Positions 9,251-18,316 of a DNA stretch of 64,000 bases are shown piece after piece (within the stretch, counting starts at the first letter, position 1; every line of letters starts with the position of its first letter). The notes under the pieces were generated by a model. It searched no databases. It was not told where the DNA came from and saw only the letters and a list, made by a program, of their open reading frames with translations. This stretch comes from CAWBQO01 sp963790965. Its GTDB lineage: Bacteria > Bacteroidota > Rhodothermia > Rhodothermales > DASSAV01. A program made the translations under genes and the position numbers. Where the stretch lies: assembly GCA_963790965.1 (NCBI GenBank), contig CAWBQO010000001.1:186001-250000 (forward strand), read 5' to 3'.

Positions 9251-10342
9251 CTACTTGATAAGCGTCATCGTGCGAAGCGCGCTGGCTTCTCCCGCAGTGA
9301 CTTTATAGACGTACAGGCCGCTTCCGAGCTGCCCCGCGTCGAACTTAACCGCGTGACTGCCGGCTGCCATGGGCGCATCCAGAAGCGTCGCGCAGTGGCG
9401 GCCCAGCAGGTCATACACCTCAACAAGCACGTTCTCCGATTGCCGCAGCGAGAACTGGATCGACGTGCTAGCACTGAACGGGTTCGGGAAGTTCTGATCG
9501 AGGACAAATGCCGCCGCAATCTCGCCGTCCTTCTCGGTGCCAACCGCGTATTCCGCCTGGTACGTGTAGATGTATCCGAGCATATCATCATTGGTCGTAG
9601 CCGACTGCTGCCACCAATCGTTCCCTGCTCTTGTATTGGCAGATCCCGATTGCAGCCAGATAGACACGAATTCTGTGCTGAAGTCATCCATGTAGGTGGG
9701 GTTCAGGAGGACGCTCTTCGGGATGGCAATCTCCACCTGATTGTATGCCTCGTTCCACTGCACCCAGGCACCGCCCTGTGGATGCGGGCTTACGAATGAC
9801 CACTCGTTGTTCACCTGAGTATGCTCCGCAATCACCGCCTGGTACCCAGTTGAATCTTCGTAGGCCTGGTCGACAGGATAAAGCGATATTGAATAGTCGA
9901 CGCCACTGAAGTACCAGCCCCATGTCATTCCCGTGGTATCGACAAAATCTGCAAACAGGTCCGGATCAAGCGAGATGAAAAGCTCGATGCGCTGATTGGC
10001 CGGGTACATTTCGGCGTCCGTCCAAACCTTCCGAACGTCTGCGAGAGGATTCATGTTGACTCTTATATACAGGTTGTCCTCGTCATCCGTGGCGTACAAG
10101 TCTGCAAAATTGAGGTCCACCATGTACGTGAGGTCTTCCGGGTCGGCCGGAGAGTTGTCCCGGCCGTCAGCTCCCTCCTGCCAGGTAAGAATGGGTCGGT
10201 TTGGCGGCACATCCAACTGCATATCTTCCGTCCAGTCGTTCATGTTGCCGTCAACGGTGATGGTCGTCTGTGCGGATGCTGTGTTCAGGCCAAGCGCGAG
10301 CATGAACGCTAAGGCGCAGGCTGTGGTAACTCGTTTCATCAT
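9251..10342 (-). CDS. T9SS-sorted protein with CBM9/DOMON-like domain
   Basis: About 363 residues from the start at 10342, where two ATGs follow a GAGGA ribosome-binding site and open a signal peptide (MMKRVTTACALAFML...TASAQ). The longer frame from 10393 adds 17 residues before the signal and is less likely. The mature protein begins TITVDGNMNDWTED, the usual opening of CBM9/DOMON-type beta-sandwich domains that bind sugars. The C-terminus is a T9SS type A sorting domain (QNFPNPFSASTSIQFSL, LVEVYDLLGRH, GSGLYVYKV). It has its own sigma70-like promoter at 10462-10492. It is probably a surface glycan-binding protein of this locus. Confidence 0.75.
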   Translation of the reverse strand: MMKRVTTACALAFMLALGLNTASAQTTITVDGNMNDWTEDMQLDVPPNRPILTWQEGADGRDNSPADPEDLTYMVDLNFADLYATDDEDNLYIRVNMNPLADVRKVWTDAEMYPANQRIELFISLDPDLFADFVDTTGMTWGWYFSGVDYSISLYPVDQAYEDSTGYQAVIAEHTQVNNEWSFVSPHPQGGAWVQWNEAYNQVEIAIPKSVLLNPTYMDDFSTEFVSIWLQSGSANTRAGNDWWQQSATTNDDMLGYIYTYQAEYAVGTEKDGEIAAAFVLDQNFPNPFSASTSIQFSLRQSENVLVEVYDLLGRHCATLLDAPMAAGSHAVKFDAGQLGSGLYVYKVTAGEASALRTMTLIK

Positions 10343-10738
10343 GACGTCCTCGGTGTGTGGGTTTTGTTTGCTGAACCATGCGGCACCTTCCATTCATTTC
10401 GAACGATCGGCACCTTTCGTTTCCGTTCGCATGCCCGGAGGCATGTTTTGAATACTTAGTTATTATATACGGATCGAATTCCACTATGTCAATGCGAAGG
10501 CCGGGATAAACCCTAATAAATCGATGCTGATATCCATAATCCCAAGGTTGAAACGAAGGGCGCACTCGCACAATCGCAAGCTTCCGATGATTCAAGCACA
10601 AGGTTCGAAAGGATCCGTAATCGCCCAGGGCCCTTCTTTCCACGAGCGGCAGCCGTTTCCTGTGCCGCATGCGTCCTCGGAGCCGTTCGATGGGTGGCGC
10701 ACGCCCTCTTCGACTGCGCCGAGAGAATGGCCGCCTAA
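10343..10738. other. Intergenic gap with promoter and inverted repeat
   Basis: A 396-bp gap between the TIG lipoprotein gene and the CBM9-like gene. It holds the promoter at 10462-10492 and an inverted repeat CATGCC-CGGA-GGCATG at 10430-10445, between the promoter and the start codon. That repeat could be an operator or 5' leader hairpin. I see no convincing gene in the rest. Confidence 0.5.
10462..10492 (-). promoter_or_regulatory. Sigma70-like promoter upstream of the CBM9-like gene
   Basis: On the minus strand TTGACA (10492-10487) is followed by TATATA after 17 bp or TATAAT after 19 bp (10467-10462), about 120 nt before the start at 10342. The surroundings are unusually AT-rich for this window. 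This suggests the genes from 10342 downwards can be transcribed independently of the genes above. Confidence 0.55.
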
Positions 10739-11911
10739 TCAATCCCTTCCATATCGCGGCGCGTTCTGGTTACCGATAAAGATTCGCCAGACTTTACCGT
10801 CCGGCGTATCCTGAACCAGGTACATAACAGACCCATGGATATACACGTCACCGAGTCTGTTGGCCACCTTGCGAAACGGATTGAGCCGATCTTCTTCGTT
10901 AGGTATCTCGGTGATGTCGCTGTCATCCTCGCGATCGGCGGCCGCCTTCAACACGTAGTCTCGCACAAAGCCGCCGGCATAAACACTCCCTTCAGCGTCA
11001 ATATCCAGACCCATAACCGCCGTACCCGCGTTATAGTATATCTCCATGCTTCCCAGTCCTTCGCTCGTGATGGGAAAACGCGATACGCGAGAGCGCGTCA
11101 GTTCCGTCACATACACGTGGTTGTCGAATATGCGCATTCGCTGGCCTTGCGTCACAGAGGCGACTTCCGCGAGTGCTTCGCCTCGCCTAAGGTAAATTTT
11201 CCTTGCCGTAAGGACGTACAAGTCACCGTTGGCGTCCCAGTCGAAGTCCGTTACCCCGGACTGCGCCACGATCGGCTGAACGACTCCGGCCGGATCGACG
11301 CTGCTGATGCCATCAGAAGTAACCACGTAGAGCGACCCGTTTGGACCGAACTCCATAGGCCCGTTCACGGGTAGGGTAGCGAAAGTTGAACGCGTACTAT
11401 CCACCCCATCGATGCGGTAAATGGCGTTTTCGCTACCCGAGCTGATGTACAGGTTTCCCGCGTCATCGACTGCGACGCCCTTCGGCGCGGGTATTGCATA
11501 GGAGAACGTGACGAAGTCCGAGAGGTAGGTGAATGTAAGCGGATTACTCCATTCCTCAGCTCCCCAGATAGACACGCGGACAACCTGCTCGCCCGAGGAA
11601 TTCAAGGGCAACCGGACGACGATCTGATCATTGGACACAGAAAGCTCTTTTGCCGCCGCCGCGCCTATCTTCACGAGGACTTTGTTGGTATCGGGCAAAA
11701 AGCCCTCGCCGCTGATCACAATCTCATCTCCGGCAAAGCCTCTGTCTGGCGAGATGGAAACGAGGGTGGGTGGCGCACCGCCGCCGGCGTGCGGGTCCTC
11801 GTCCGTTCCGTAGTAGGTAGGTTGAACCGGCCCGTCGCAGCCTGATACGATGAGGGCAGTCAGCAGGAAAAGTCCGGCTATTCGCATGTGTAGAGAAAAG
11901 GGTCGATCCAT
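10739..11911 (-). CDS. IPT/TIG-domain lipoprotein with beta-propeller repeats
   Basis: A 390-residue protein; the Met at residue 9 (11887) is an equally good start and gives a compact signal peptide ending in LIVSGC. An IPT/TIG immunoglobulin-like domain spans about residues 45-130 (PTLVSISPDRGFAGDEIVISGEGF in outline). Then come NHL/SMP-30-like propeller repeats (KGVAVDDAGNLYISSGSEN, MEFGPNGSLYVVTSDG, VTDFDWDANGDLYVLTARK, LDIDAEGSVYAGG). This architecture resembles the surface lipoproteins with TIG domains encoded beside SusC/SusD pairs, which bind glycans. It follows the PorV/PorQ-family gene by 44 bp and is probably in the same operon. Confidence 0.75.
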   Translation of the reverse strand: MDRPFSLHMRIAGLFLLTALIVSGCDGPVQPTYYGTDEDPHAGGGAPPTLVSISPDRGFAGDEIVISGEGFLPDTNKVLVKIGAAAAKELSVSNDQIVVRLPLNSSGEQVVRVSIWGAEEWSNPLTFTYLSDFVTFSYAIPAPKGVAVDDAGNLYISSGSENAIYRIDGVDSTRSTFATLPVNGPMEFGPNGSLYVVTSDGISSVDPAGVVQPIVAQSGVTDFDWDANGDLYVLTARKIYLRRGEALAEVASVTQGQRMRIFDNHVYVTELTRSRVSRFPITSEGLGSMEIYYNAGTAVMGLDIDAEGSVYAGGFVRDYVLKAAADREDDSDITEIPNEEDRLNPFRKVANRLGDVYIHGSVMYLVQDTPDGKVWRIFIGNQNAPRYGRD

Positions 11912-11955
11912 GGTGTTAGACCTCTTCGGGAGAGGGTCGCGAGGCGGCTCCGGGT

Positions 11956-12957
11956 TTAGAGCGCAAAGTTGAGGCTAAACATGTTCACACCGTCGAAGGT
12001 GTCCATCTGCATATAGGCGTAGTCGATCCGGGTGGAAAGGCCGTACGCTTCCACTTTCAATCCTGCGCCGAGCGAGAAACTTTCGATGTCGTAGTTGACC
12101 TTGTATCCACCCCGCAGGAAGAGAAGGTCACGGAAGCCGTACTCGGCCCCCATGTGCAAACGCTCGCTGTAATCACGGGAGTGTACAAAGTCGGTGGACA
12201 GCGTTAGCGTGTTTGCGGTGCCCGGTCGCAACGCGTTCATCACGTCCATCGCGACGCCAACGGTAAAAGTCATCGGCAGCGAGAAGGTCTCCACGCGGTA
12301 CGCTTTCTCGTTAGAGAAATTGCGAAGGGACACGCCGATGCGCAGGTCCTGATAACCGACGTAGTAGGTGGTTCCGAAATCTACCGCGAAAAGGTGCATC
12401 TTGGCATCAACACTCTCAGGCTGGTCAAAGCTGCCAACCACACCCGAGCCGAGTCGCTCGTAGAGGTACTTGACGTTGCCGCCGACGCCGAAGCCGTCAG
12501 AAATGCGGTATGCGTAAGAGACGCCCGCCGCCATACTTGTAGGCGAGAACGTGCCGGTATCCTCGTATCCACCGGCCGTCCGCCGCGTCCCGTGGAAGGT
12601 TCCCCAGTCCATCGCTGAGAAGTTGGCTCCGATGACTCCCCACTGGCCTGCGTTATAGGACATCGCGGCGGCATTAATGCTCATGTCTGCGATCCATTGG
12701 GTTCGGTTCACGAACACGGAGGTGCCATCGATGAATGCATATGCGGACGGGTTCCAGTAGAACGCTCCTGCATCGTTTACAACGGCGGCATTCGTGTAGC
12801 CCATGGCCGCGTTGCGCGCCCCCATCGGTAACTCCAGGAAGGTCATGCCTGCTTGCGCCACTTTGGGAGCCTGGGCACGGGACGGCACGGCGCTCGCCAG
12901 AAGTGCGCACGCTAAGAGCAGCGCAGCGGGCCCGTTCTTATTGAATGAGACTTTCAT
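11956..12957 (-). CDS. PorV/PorQ-family outer-membrane protein
   Basis: A 333-residue protein with a signal peptide (cut near SRAQA). The mature N-terminus GMTFLELPMGARNAAMGYTNAA and the following NDAGAFYWNPSAYAF segment are the hallmark of the PorV/PorQ family. The rest is alternating beta strands ending in Phe-Ala-Leu, as in an outer-membrane barrel. PorV and PorQ are components of T9SS: PorV shuttles cargo to the attachment complex. Many GC-rich Bacteroidota-related genomes carry extra family members next to TonB receptors. Here it lies between two genes for secreted or lipidated surface proteins, so a dedicated export or attachment role for this locus is a reasonable inference. Confidence 0.85.
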   Translation of the reverse strand: MKVSFNKNGPAALLLACALLASAVPSRAQAPKVAQAGMTFLELPMGARNAAMGYTNAAVVNDAGAFYWNPSAYAFIDGTSVFVNRTQWIADMSINAAAMSYNAGQWGVIGANFSAMDWGTFHGTRRTAGGYEDTGTFSPTSMAAGVSYAYRISDGFGVGGNVKYLYERLGSGVVGSFDQPESVDAKMHLFAVDFGTTYYVGYQDLRIGVSLRNFSNEKAYRVETFSLPMTFTVGVAMDVMNALRPGTANTLTLSTDFVHSRDYSERLHMGAEYGFRDLLFLRGGYKVNYDIESFSLGAGLKVEAYGLSTRIDYAYMQMDTFDGVNMFSLNFAL

Positions 12958-12990
12958 TGGATTGCAATTGTTATTCGCAGCAGAGTGGGG

Positions 12991-15129
12991 CTATCGCACG
13001 ATGACGAACTTGTTGATGGCATCGGGAAGAGGTTCGCGGTTCTCGTCCTGTGCATTCCGCACTTGCATGATGTACACGCCGCTTGCCGCCAATTGATTGT
13101 AATCCGTCACCTGGTCCCATGTGGCGTCGGCACTTCCGTTCGCGTGCTCAATTGTTTTGACCAGATTGCCGCTCGCGGTATAAATCCGGATCGTACAATA
13201 AGGCGGCAGATTGACGAAAAGCAGCTTGTTGACTTCATCCGAGAAGTTATAGTCGCCCGCCGACGCGAAGTAGGGATTCGGGACAACACGTATGTTGTCT
13301 GTCGCGCCCACACCTGGCTCGAACGAGAATGCCGGCTGTCGACTGCGATTCGTGTATCGCGAGCTTTCGACGGGACCAGAGATCAATCCCTGGTTTCCCG
13401 AACCGTCGTCCATGACCGTGACGCCATAGTAGTAGGGTTCGCCGCGGACGACATCTTCGTCCACGTAGCTCGTCTGTGAGGCAGGCACCTCAGCGATTAC
13501 GTGCCAGCGGCGGCGTTCACCGTCCGGCCAGAGGGAGCCGTCAGAATGCTCGCGAACAATCGACTCCAGCTCCTCGTCTGTGTCGTTCATGAAGGTACCG
13601 CGTTTGCGATAGATGCGGTATGACTTGGCGCTGCTGTAGCGCGCTGCCATATCCGTCCAGCTCAAGGATATGCGGTTTGCGCCTTCAGTAACCGTCAGGT
13701 CCGGCGACGGTAGTGCCTCGCCTACCTGTAGGTCGTGCTGCCACGCCCAGTTGGCACGATCGAGCGTAAGGCGAAGCGAGTCCATCCCCGATCTGATTAG
13801 CGCATCTTTGGCTGCGTCATCGAATGTAGCGCCAGGTTCGCCACGGTACCAGGCAAGCCATTCCTTCCCCTTTTCCTCGGCCATTTCGCGGGAGATGCCG
13901 CCTGCGCCGACTGCAAAAACGATGTTAACGGTGTCACCCATGACGAGGTCGTAGGGACCGTATGCCATAAAGATCAGGTCTCCCGGGCTTCGGCTGGGGT
14001 CATCAGGCCAGCCGGGCACGTCGGCCGCATGGTTCCGGCTATGCGAGGCCGCCCAATCCCAAAGCGTGCCGTAACCCGGAATCTTCCGATCCCAGATGTT
14101 CTGGATGTTGCCGTTAGTAAGCACCGTACGCGGTTGATTGGCATCGTCGGCGTTGGACTTGCCGCTGACATCGGCGTGCAAGGTTGTAAATCCAGCGTAG
14201 GTGGATGCGGTGAACTCCGCCGTCGGGAGGAAGGATGTGCTGGGCATGATGCCAACCGCATATCGCGGGTCGCCGATGTTGTCGAACGGTTTCCCACCCG
14301 ACTCGAACGTGTTAATGTCTGGATGCTGCCCGTCGTAACCGTAACCGATAAGCAGATCACGGCCGCTTGGCACCAGCTTCGAGGGCGTCACCTCGTAATC
14401 AGACCACTCACCGCGCGACTCGCTGTACCATCGCGTCTGGTTCATATTCACCGCAGCGATGTTGTTAAACGAATAGCCGATAACGAAATACACGTCCTCC
14501 AGCACCTGCGTCGTGTCGACACCCAGATCAACGCCTGGATCCTTATCGCCATCGAACGTGACAACGTACTGGTTATGCTGAATGATGTAGTCGTCGTGCA
14601 GCTGGTTTGCGAATGAATACGAGCGCTTGACCACGTCAAGCCCCGGCGGCGTCTTGAAGTGCAACTCAATCATGACGTCGGAAGGTATTTCCGGATCGAC
14701 CTCAACCTCAGACTGCCGGTTCACTGGGGCAATCGAGCCATCAGCCTGCTCCAGATACGTGACCGGCGGGCGTACCCTATGAACTTCTCGGAGGCCATAG
14801 TTCGGCGGCTCACGGAAGCCCGCGTTGGCCGGCCACGTCTCGTCGTACCGCTGCATGTCAAGGCCATCCCCGTTCACGAAGTGCCCGACCAGGGTCGCGT
14901 TCCAGTGGAAGCTGATCGTCCCGTAACGGTAGTAATCTTGCGGCCAAGTACCTGTAAAGGAGAACTCGGGCTGGCTGCTCGTATTGTAAATGTCCTGCGC
15001 GTCGACCGCGTACTCATATGCCCCCACGGAGTGGGTCCGGCGCTGCGCAAGGGCAGTGTCGGCGGCGGCGTGCAGCAACACGCCTGCAAGCAGCACGCCC
15101 ATCCATTTTGCTGGAACACTACGATTCAT
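12991..15129 (-). CDS. Large secreted protein with Fn3-like and T9SS-type C-terminal domains
   Basis: About 712 residues from the Met at 15129, which begins a signal peptide (MNRSVPAKWMGVLLAGV...LAQ). The longer frame up to 15261 overlaps the preceding gene and lacks a signal at its start. The N-terminal 500 residues are unassigned. A fibronectin-type-III-like segment follows (about 520-630: PDLTVTEGANRISLSWTD, SYRIYRKRG). The C-terminus carries a sorting-like domain: NIRVVPNPYFASAGDYNF, CTIRIYTASGNLVKTI, ASGVYIMQVRN. It lies between a TonB-dependent receptor and a PorV/PorQ protein, an arrangement suggesting a surface partner of the receptor. Function unknown. Confidence 0.75.
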   Translation of the reverse strand: MNRSVPAKWMGVLLAGVLLHAAADTALAQRRTHSVGAYEYAVDAQDIYNTSSQPEFSFTGTWPQDYYRYGTISFHWNATLVGHFVNGDGLDMQRYDETWPANAGFREPPNYGLREVHRVRPPVTYLEQADGSIAPVNRQSEVEVDPEIPSDVMIELHFKTPPGLDVVKRSYSFANQLHDDYIIQHNQYVVTFDGDKDPGVDLGVDTTQVLEDVYFVIGYSFNNIAAVNMNQTRWYSESRGEWSDYEVTPSKLVPSGRDLLIGYGYDGQHPDINTFESGGKPFDNIGDPRYAVGIMPSTSFLPTAEFTASTYAGFTTLHADVSGKSNADDANQPRTVLTNGNIQNIWDRKIPGYGTLWDWAASHSRNHAADVPGWPDDPSRSPGDLIFMAYGPYDLVMGDTVNIVFAVGAGGISREMAEEKGKEWLAWYRGEPGATFDDAAKDALIRSGMDSLRLTLDRANWAWQHDLQVGEALPSPDLTVTEGANRISLSWTDMAARYSSAKSYRIYRKRGTFMNDTDEELESIVREHSDGSLWPDGERRRWHVIAEVPASQTSYVDEDVVRGEPYYYGVTVMDDGSGNQGLISGPVESSRYTNRSRQPAFSFEPGVGATDNIRVVPNPYFASAGDYNFSDEVNKLLFVNLPPYCTIRIYTASGNLVKTIEHANGSADATWDQVTDYNQLAASGVYIMQVRNAQDENREPLPDAINKFVIVR

Positions 15130-15167
15130 ATCCTGCACCATCGGTTGAATACTGAGCATGAGAAGCA

Positions 15168-18152
15168 TTACAGGTACATCCGCAGCCCAATCGAGAATTG
15201 CCTCGGGTTGACGAACTGGTTCCATGTGTGATACCCCAGGTCGATGTGGTCCTTGTTCCACTCACCCCACTTATCGTTACCCTGCCGTTCTCCCTGATAC
15301 CAGGGGAAGCGGAGTGATTCGGTATATCTAATGAAGTTCTGCGCATTCGGAAAGCCCCGGTAGTTCGTCAGGTTAGTGGCCTGCACGTAGATCCCCACCG
15401 TGTTCTCTCCGAATTTGAATGAACGGCTGAGTTGGGCGTCGGTGTTGTACCAGTCAATGGCGTCAACGTAACGGCGCTGCCCGAACCGCGCTTCAGGGTT
15501 GGTCAGGTAGCGGCCGCCATCGCTCCAAGACTGGTTGATGTTCAACCGCCAACCGGCCAGCGGACGGAACCCGACGAGCTTCGGGCCAAAGTCAGTCGGC
15601 GACGTGAATGTCAAATTCGCGGAGACCGACGGCACCGGCTCCTGCCGCTGCTGGTTGATGGTCTCCCGCTGATCCCGCGCGCGGAGCGGATCTTCGTAAA
15701 TGTACCGAAAGCCCGTAAATCCGATGCTCCGCGTACTGTACTCGACCGACCCCCAGCCCTGGAACCACCGCCCGGCATTCTTTTGAAGCCGCATTTCTAA
15801 ACCGCGGATGTCAGCATAGCCGTTGTTGTCGTAGGTCTGAACATCGTTATCCCCGTCCATGGACACGATGTTCTTCATGCTCAACTGGTTCTGAATGTCT
15901 TTGTAATACCCTGCGAAAGTCACCAGATAACTTTCGCGAACCCCGATTTCAAAGCCAAGCTCGTACGAAATCGTTCTCGGCCACGCTGCCTTGAGGTTCG
16001 GGATGATGGCACCCCTCGTCTGCGGCTGCAGCGTGTAAAGCTGATCGAGCACGGGTGGCTGATAGAAGTGCCCATAATTGAAATAGACCTTGCTTGACGT
16101 CGTAATCGGGTGCGAGACTCCGAGGCGTGGGCTGATGTAAAGCTTGGACACCACCGAGCCAGTCCGCAGACTGTCGAACGTCAGCTCGTTATCTACGAAG
16201 TTGGACAGGGAGTAGGGCAGTTCATTGAAAATGAACTCCGGATCGAGGTTGTACGCCCGTTCGCCATAGTACATGTAGTCTCCTCTTAGACCGATGTTGG
16301 CGATCATGCCTCGAAATTCGAGTTTGTTCTGAAAGTATAAGGAAGCATTGATCGGCTGCGCGTCGAATCTCGTCCAGTACTGAGGGCGCTCCTCGTAGGG
16401 CTGCGTGGAAGCTTCGTTATTCACCTCGCGCCGTTCCTTGTAGGAGGCGTATTCGATGTCTCCCCCGCCCTTCACCTGGTAGTAAGGATTCAGCTGCGAT
16501 GTCAAGGAGAATCGGCCGCCCATCGTCCAGTAGGAGGAATTGTCGCGCCCGCGACCGCCGCCCGCCATCAGGAACTGGTTCAGGATATCGTAAACCTCGG
16601 AAATACGTCCGATCTCGCTGGACACATAGCCGAACGGCGCTTCATCGTAGCACTTGCCGGCGATGGTCTTGATGCAAGTCGTATCTCGAACGCCCTCTGG
16701 CTGCTGCTTCGTCTCATACTTCGTAAACTCGGCTGCAGCTTCGTAGTACGTCTTCGCGCTGACGGCCTGGTTATACTGCAAGCCCGACCTGAAGTGATAA
16801 GTCGAAATGGGGTTCAGCGCTGCGTCATGCCAGATCTTGTCCCACTCGTACGAGTTGCGCTCAAAGGAGACGCCCTGCCGCGTCCCATCGATGATGCCCA
16901 CGCTGGTGCCATACATTCCGGCACCGACACCCCGCTTTTGCGTCAGTGCATTATTGAAGCTCAGCTTCCTCCCATTGCCGAGGTGAGCCGTCAGCTTGAG
17001 AAGCGTTGAGGTAGCAATCGAGTTGTCTCGGCTCAATGGATATGCCAGTTGCAGGTTGTCGTATCGCTGCGAAGCCATGAAGGAGACGTTCTTCAGCGCG
17101 GGCACGGGTCCGGTTAACGTCACGTCGAAGACGTAATCCGGCTGCTGCGCGTACCCAACAGGCCTGTGCTGCCACTTCCAGATCTCAAGGGCTTCCTGTG
17201 GCGTCACATCCGTTTGGGGATTCCCGTCCGCAAGTCGCTGCTTTGCAAACTCGTTCCACCCGATGAATGTAAATGGATACTGCCCCCCGTCTACCATCTC
17301 CTGCGAAATGCCGGTCATGGCGTCTTGTCCTGCATAGACTTGCCACCACGGCCCATCCGTGCTGTACGGACTCGGGCCGAAATGCTTCTGCTGGGGAGGA
17401 GCCACCCGGATGTCCGCGAAAACCCGGTACCGGTCCAGGTCGCCTTCCCGGGTGACGACGTTGACCAGTCCGGAACGAACGCCGCCGTATTCGGCCGTAA
17501 ATCCACCTGCGATTACTTCAAGTTCGTTGATGGCCGTCAAATTTAGCGTGGTATTTGGCTGCTGCGTTCGCATATCTCGCGTCGACAAGCCATCCACGAC
17601 GATATTCGTCTCATTAATATTGCCACCGCGAATGACGAGGCCCGATCCCTCGGCGCTTGCTTGCAGCGAGATGCCCGGGAATGAACTCAGCACTTCCTCG
17701 AAATTCGTAACGGGGATCTGCTGCAGGTTTTGCGCCGTGATCAAGGTGCGGCTCGACGAGACGTCGAGCTTCACCGTCTCGGCGCTCGCCGTGACGACGA
17801 CCTCCTCTCCCTCGATGGTCTCTTCGTTCATGGCAAAGTCGAGGGTGCGGGATTCGTTAAGGTGAACTCCGAAGTCCTGCACCACCTGCGTAACGAAGCC
17901 GACCATCGAGGCGCGAACGTCATAGTCCCCCGGCTGGACATTGAGGATGTAGTAATAGCCATCCGCATCGGCCATAGCGCCACTGGTGGTGCCTACGAGC
18001 ATCACATTAGCGCCTGTGAGCGGATCTCCGGTATCGGCATCGGTAATCCTGCCCTGTATAGAGCCTGTGGTCTGCCCGACGGCAGTAATGGGAAGCGCCA
18101 AGCACGCTATCGCGGCGAAGAGCGGCAAAAGACGATGAATGTTGTACCTCAT
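15168..18152 (-). CDS. TonB-dependent outer-membrane receptor
   Basis: About 994 residues from the Met at 18152, preceded by AGAGAG and opening a signal peptide (MRYNIHRLLPLFAAIACLALP). Upstream in-frame codons to 18302 have no signal character and are excluded. A carboxypeptidase-regulatory-like domain comes first (GSIQGRITDADTGDPLTGAN, about 28-110). A plug domain follows with GLVIRGGNINETNIVVDGL and GFTAEYGGVRSGLVNVVT. The remainder is a beta barrel. The type resembles receptors of the Fe/glycan-uptake class rather than SusC, as it lacks the SusC plug signature and has no SusD of its own. It may feed the PorV-associated module downstream. Substrate unknown. Confidence 0.9.
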   Translation of the reverse strand: MRYNIHRLLPLFAAIACLALPITAVGQTTGSIQGRITDADTGDPLTGANVMLVGTTSGAMADADGYYYILNVQPGDYDVRASMVGFVTQVVQDFGVHLNESRTLDFAMNEETIEGEEVVVTASAETVKLDVSSSRTLITAQNLQQIPVTNFEEVLSSFPGISLQASAEGSGLVIRGGNINETNIVVDGLSTRDMRTQQPNTTLNLTAINELEVIAGGFTAEYGGVRSGLVNVVTREGDLDRYRVFADIRVAPPQQKHFGPSPYSTDGPWWQVYAGQDAMTGISQEMVDGGQYPFTFIGWNEFAKQRLADGNPQTDVTPQEALEIWKWQHRPVGYAQQPDYVFDVTLTGPVPALKNVSFMASQRYDNLQLAYPLSRDNSIATSTLLKLTAHLGNGRKLSFNNALTQKRGVGAGMYGTSVGIIDGTRQGVSFERNSYEWDKIWHDAALNPISTYHFRSGLQYNQAVSAKTYYEAAAEFTKYETKQQPEGVRDTTCIKTIAGKCYDEAPFGYVSSEIGRISEVYDILNQFLMAGGGRGRDNSSYWTMGGRFSLTSQLNPYYQVKGGGDIEYASYKERREVNNEASTQPYEERPQYWTRFDAQPINASLYFQNKLEFRGMIANIGLRGDYMYYGERAYNLDPEFIFNELPYSLSNFVDNELTFDSLRTGSVVSKLYISPRLGVSHPITTSSKVYFNYGHFYQPPVLDQLYTLQPQTRGAIIPNLKAAWPRTISYELGFEIGVRESYLVTFAGYYKDIQNQLSMKNIVSMDGDNDVQTYDNNGYADIRGLEMRLQKNAGRWFQGWGSVEYSTRSIGFTGFRYIYEDPLRARDQRETINQQRQEPVPSVSANLTFTSPTDFGPKLVGFRPLAGWRLNINQSWSDGGRYLTNPEARFGQRRYVDAIDWYNTDAQLSRSFKFGENTVGIYVQATNLTNYRGFPNAQNFIRYTESLRFPWYQGERQGNDKWGEWNKDHIDLGYHTWNQFVNPRQFSIGLRMYL

Positions 18153-18316
18153 CTCTCTATTCAAGCGGTTAATGGTGCGCGTGCTGGATTTCGACGTTGA
18201 AACGATCTGCCGGCAAAAGATGCAGCGTGGGAAAAGTGCTAAGGGCCGCCTCGCCGTACATAAAGATGACTCTATGGGAATGTCGTGGCCACGCTGGTTC
18301 ACACAGATCCTCAGGA

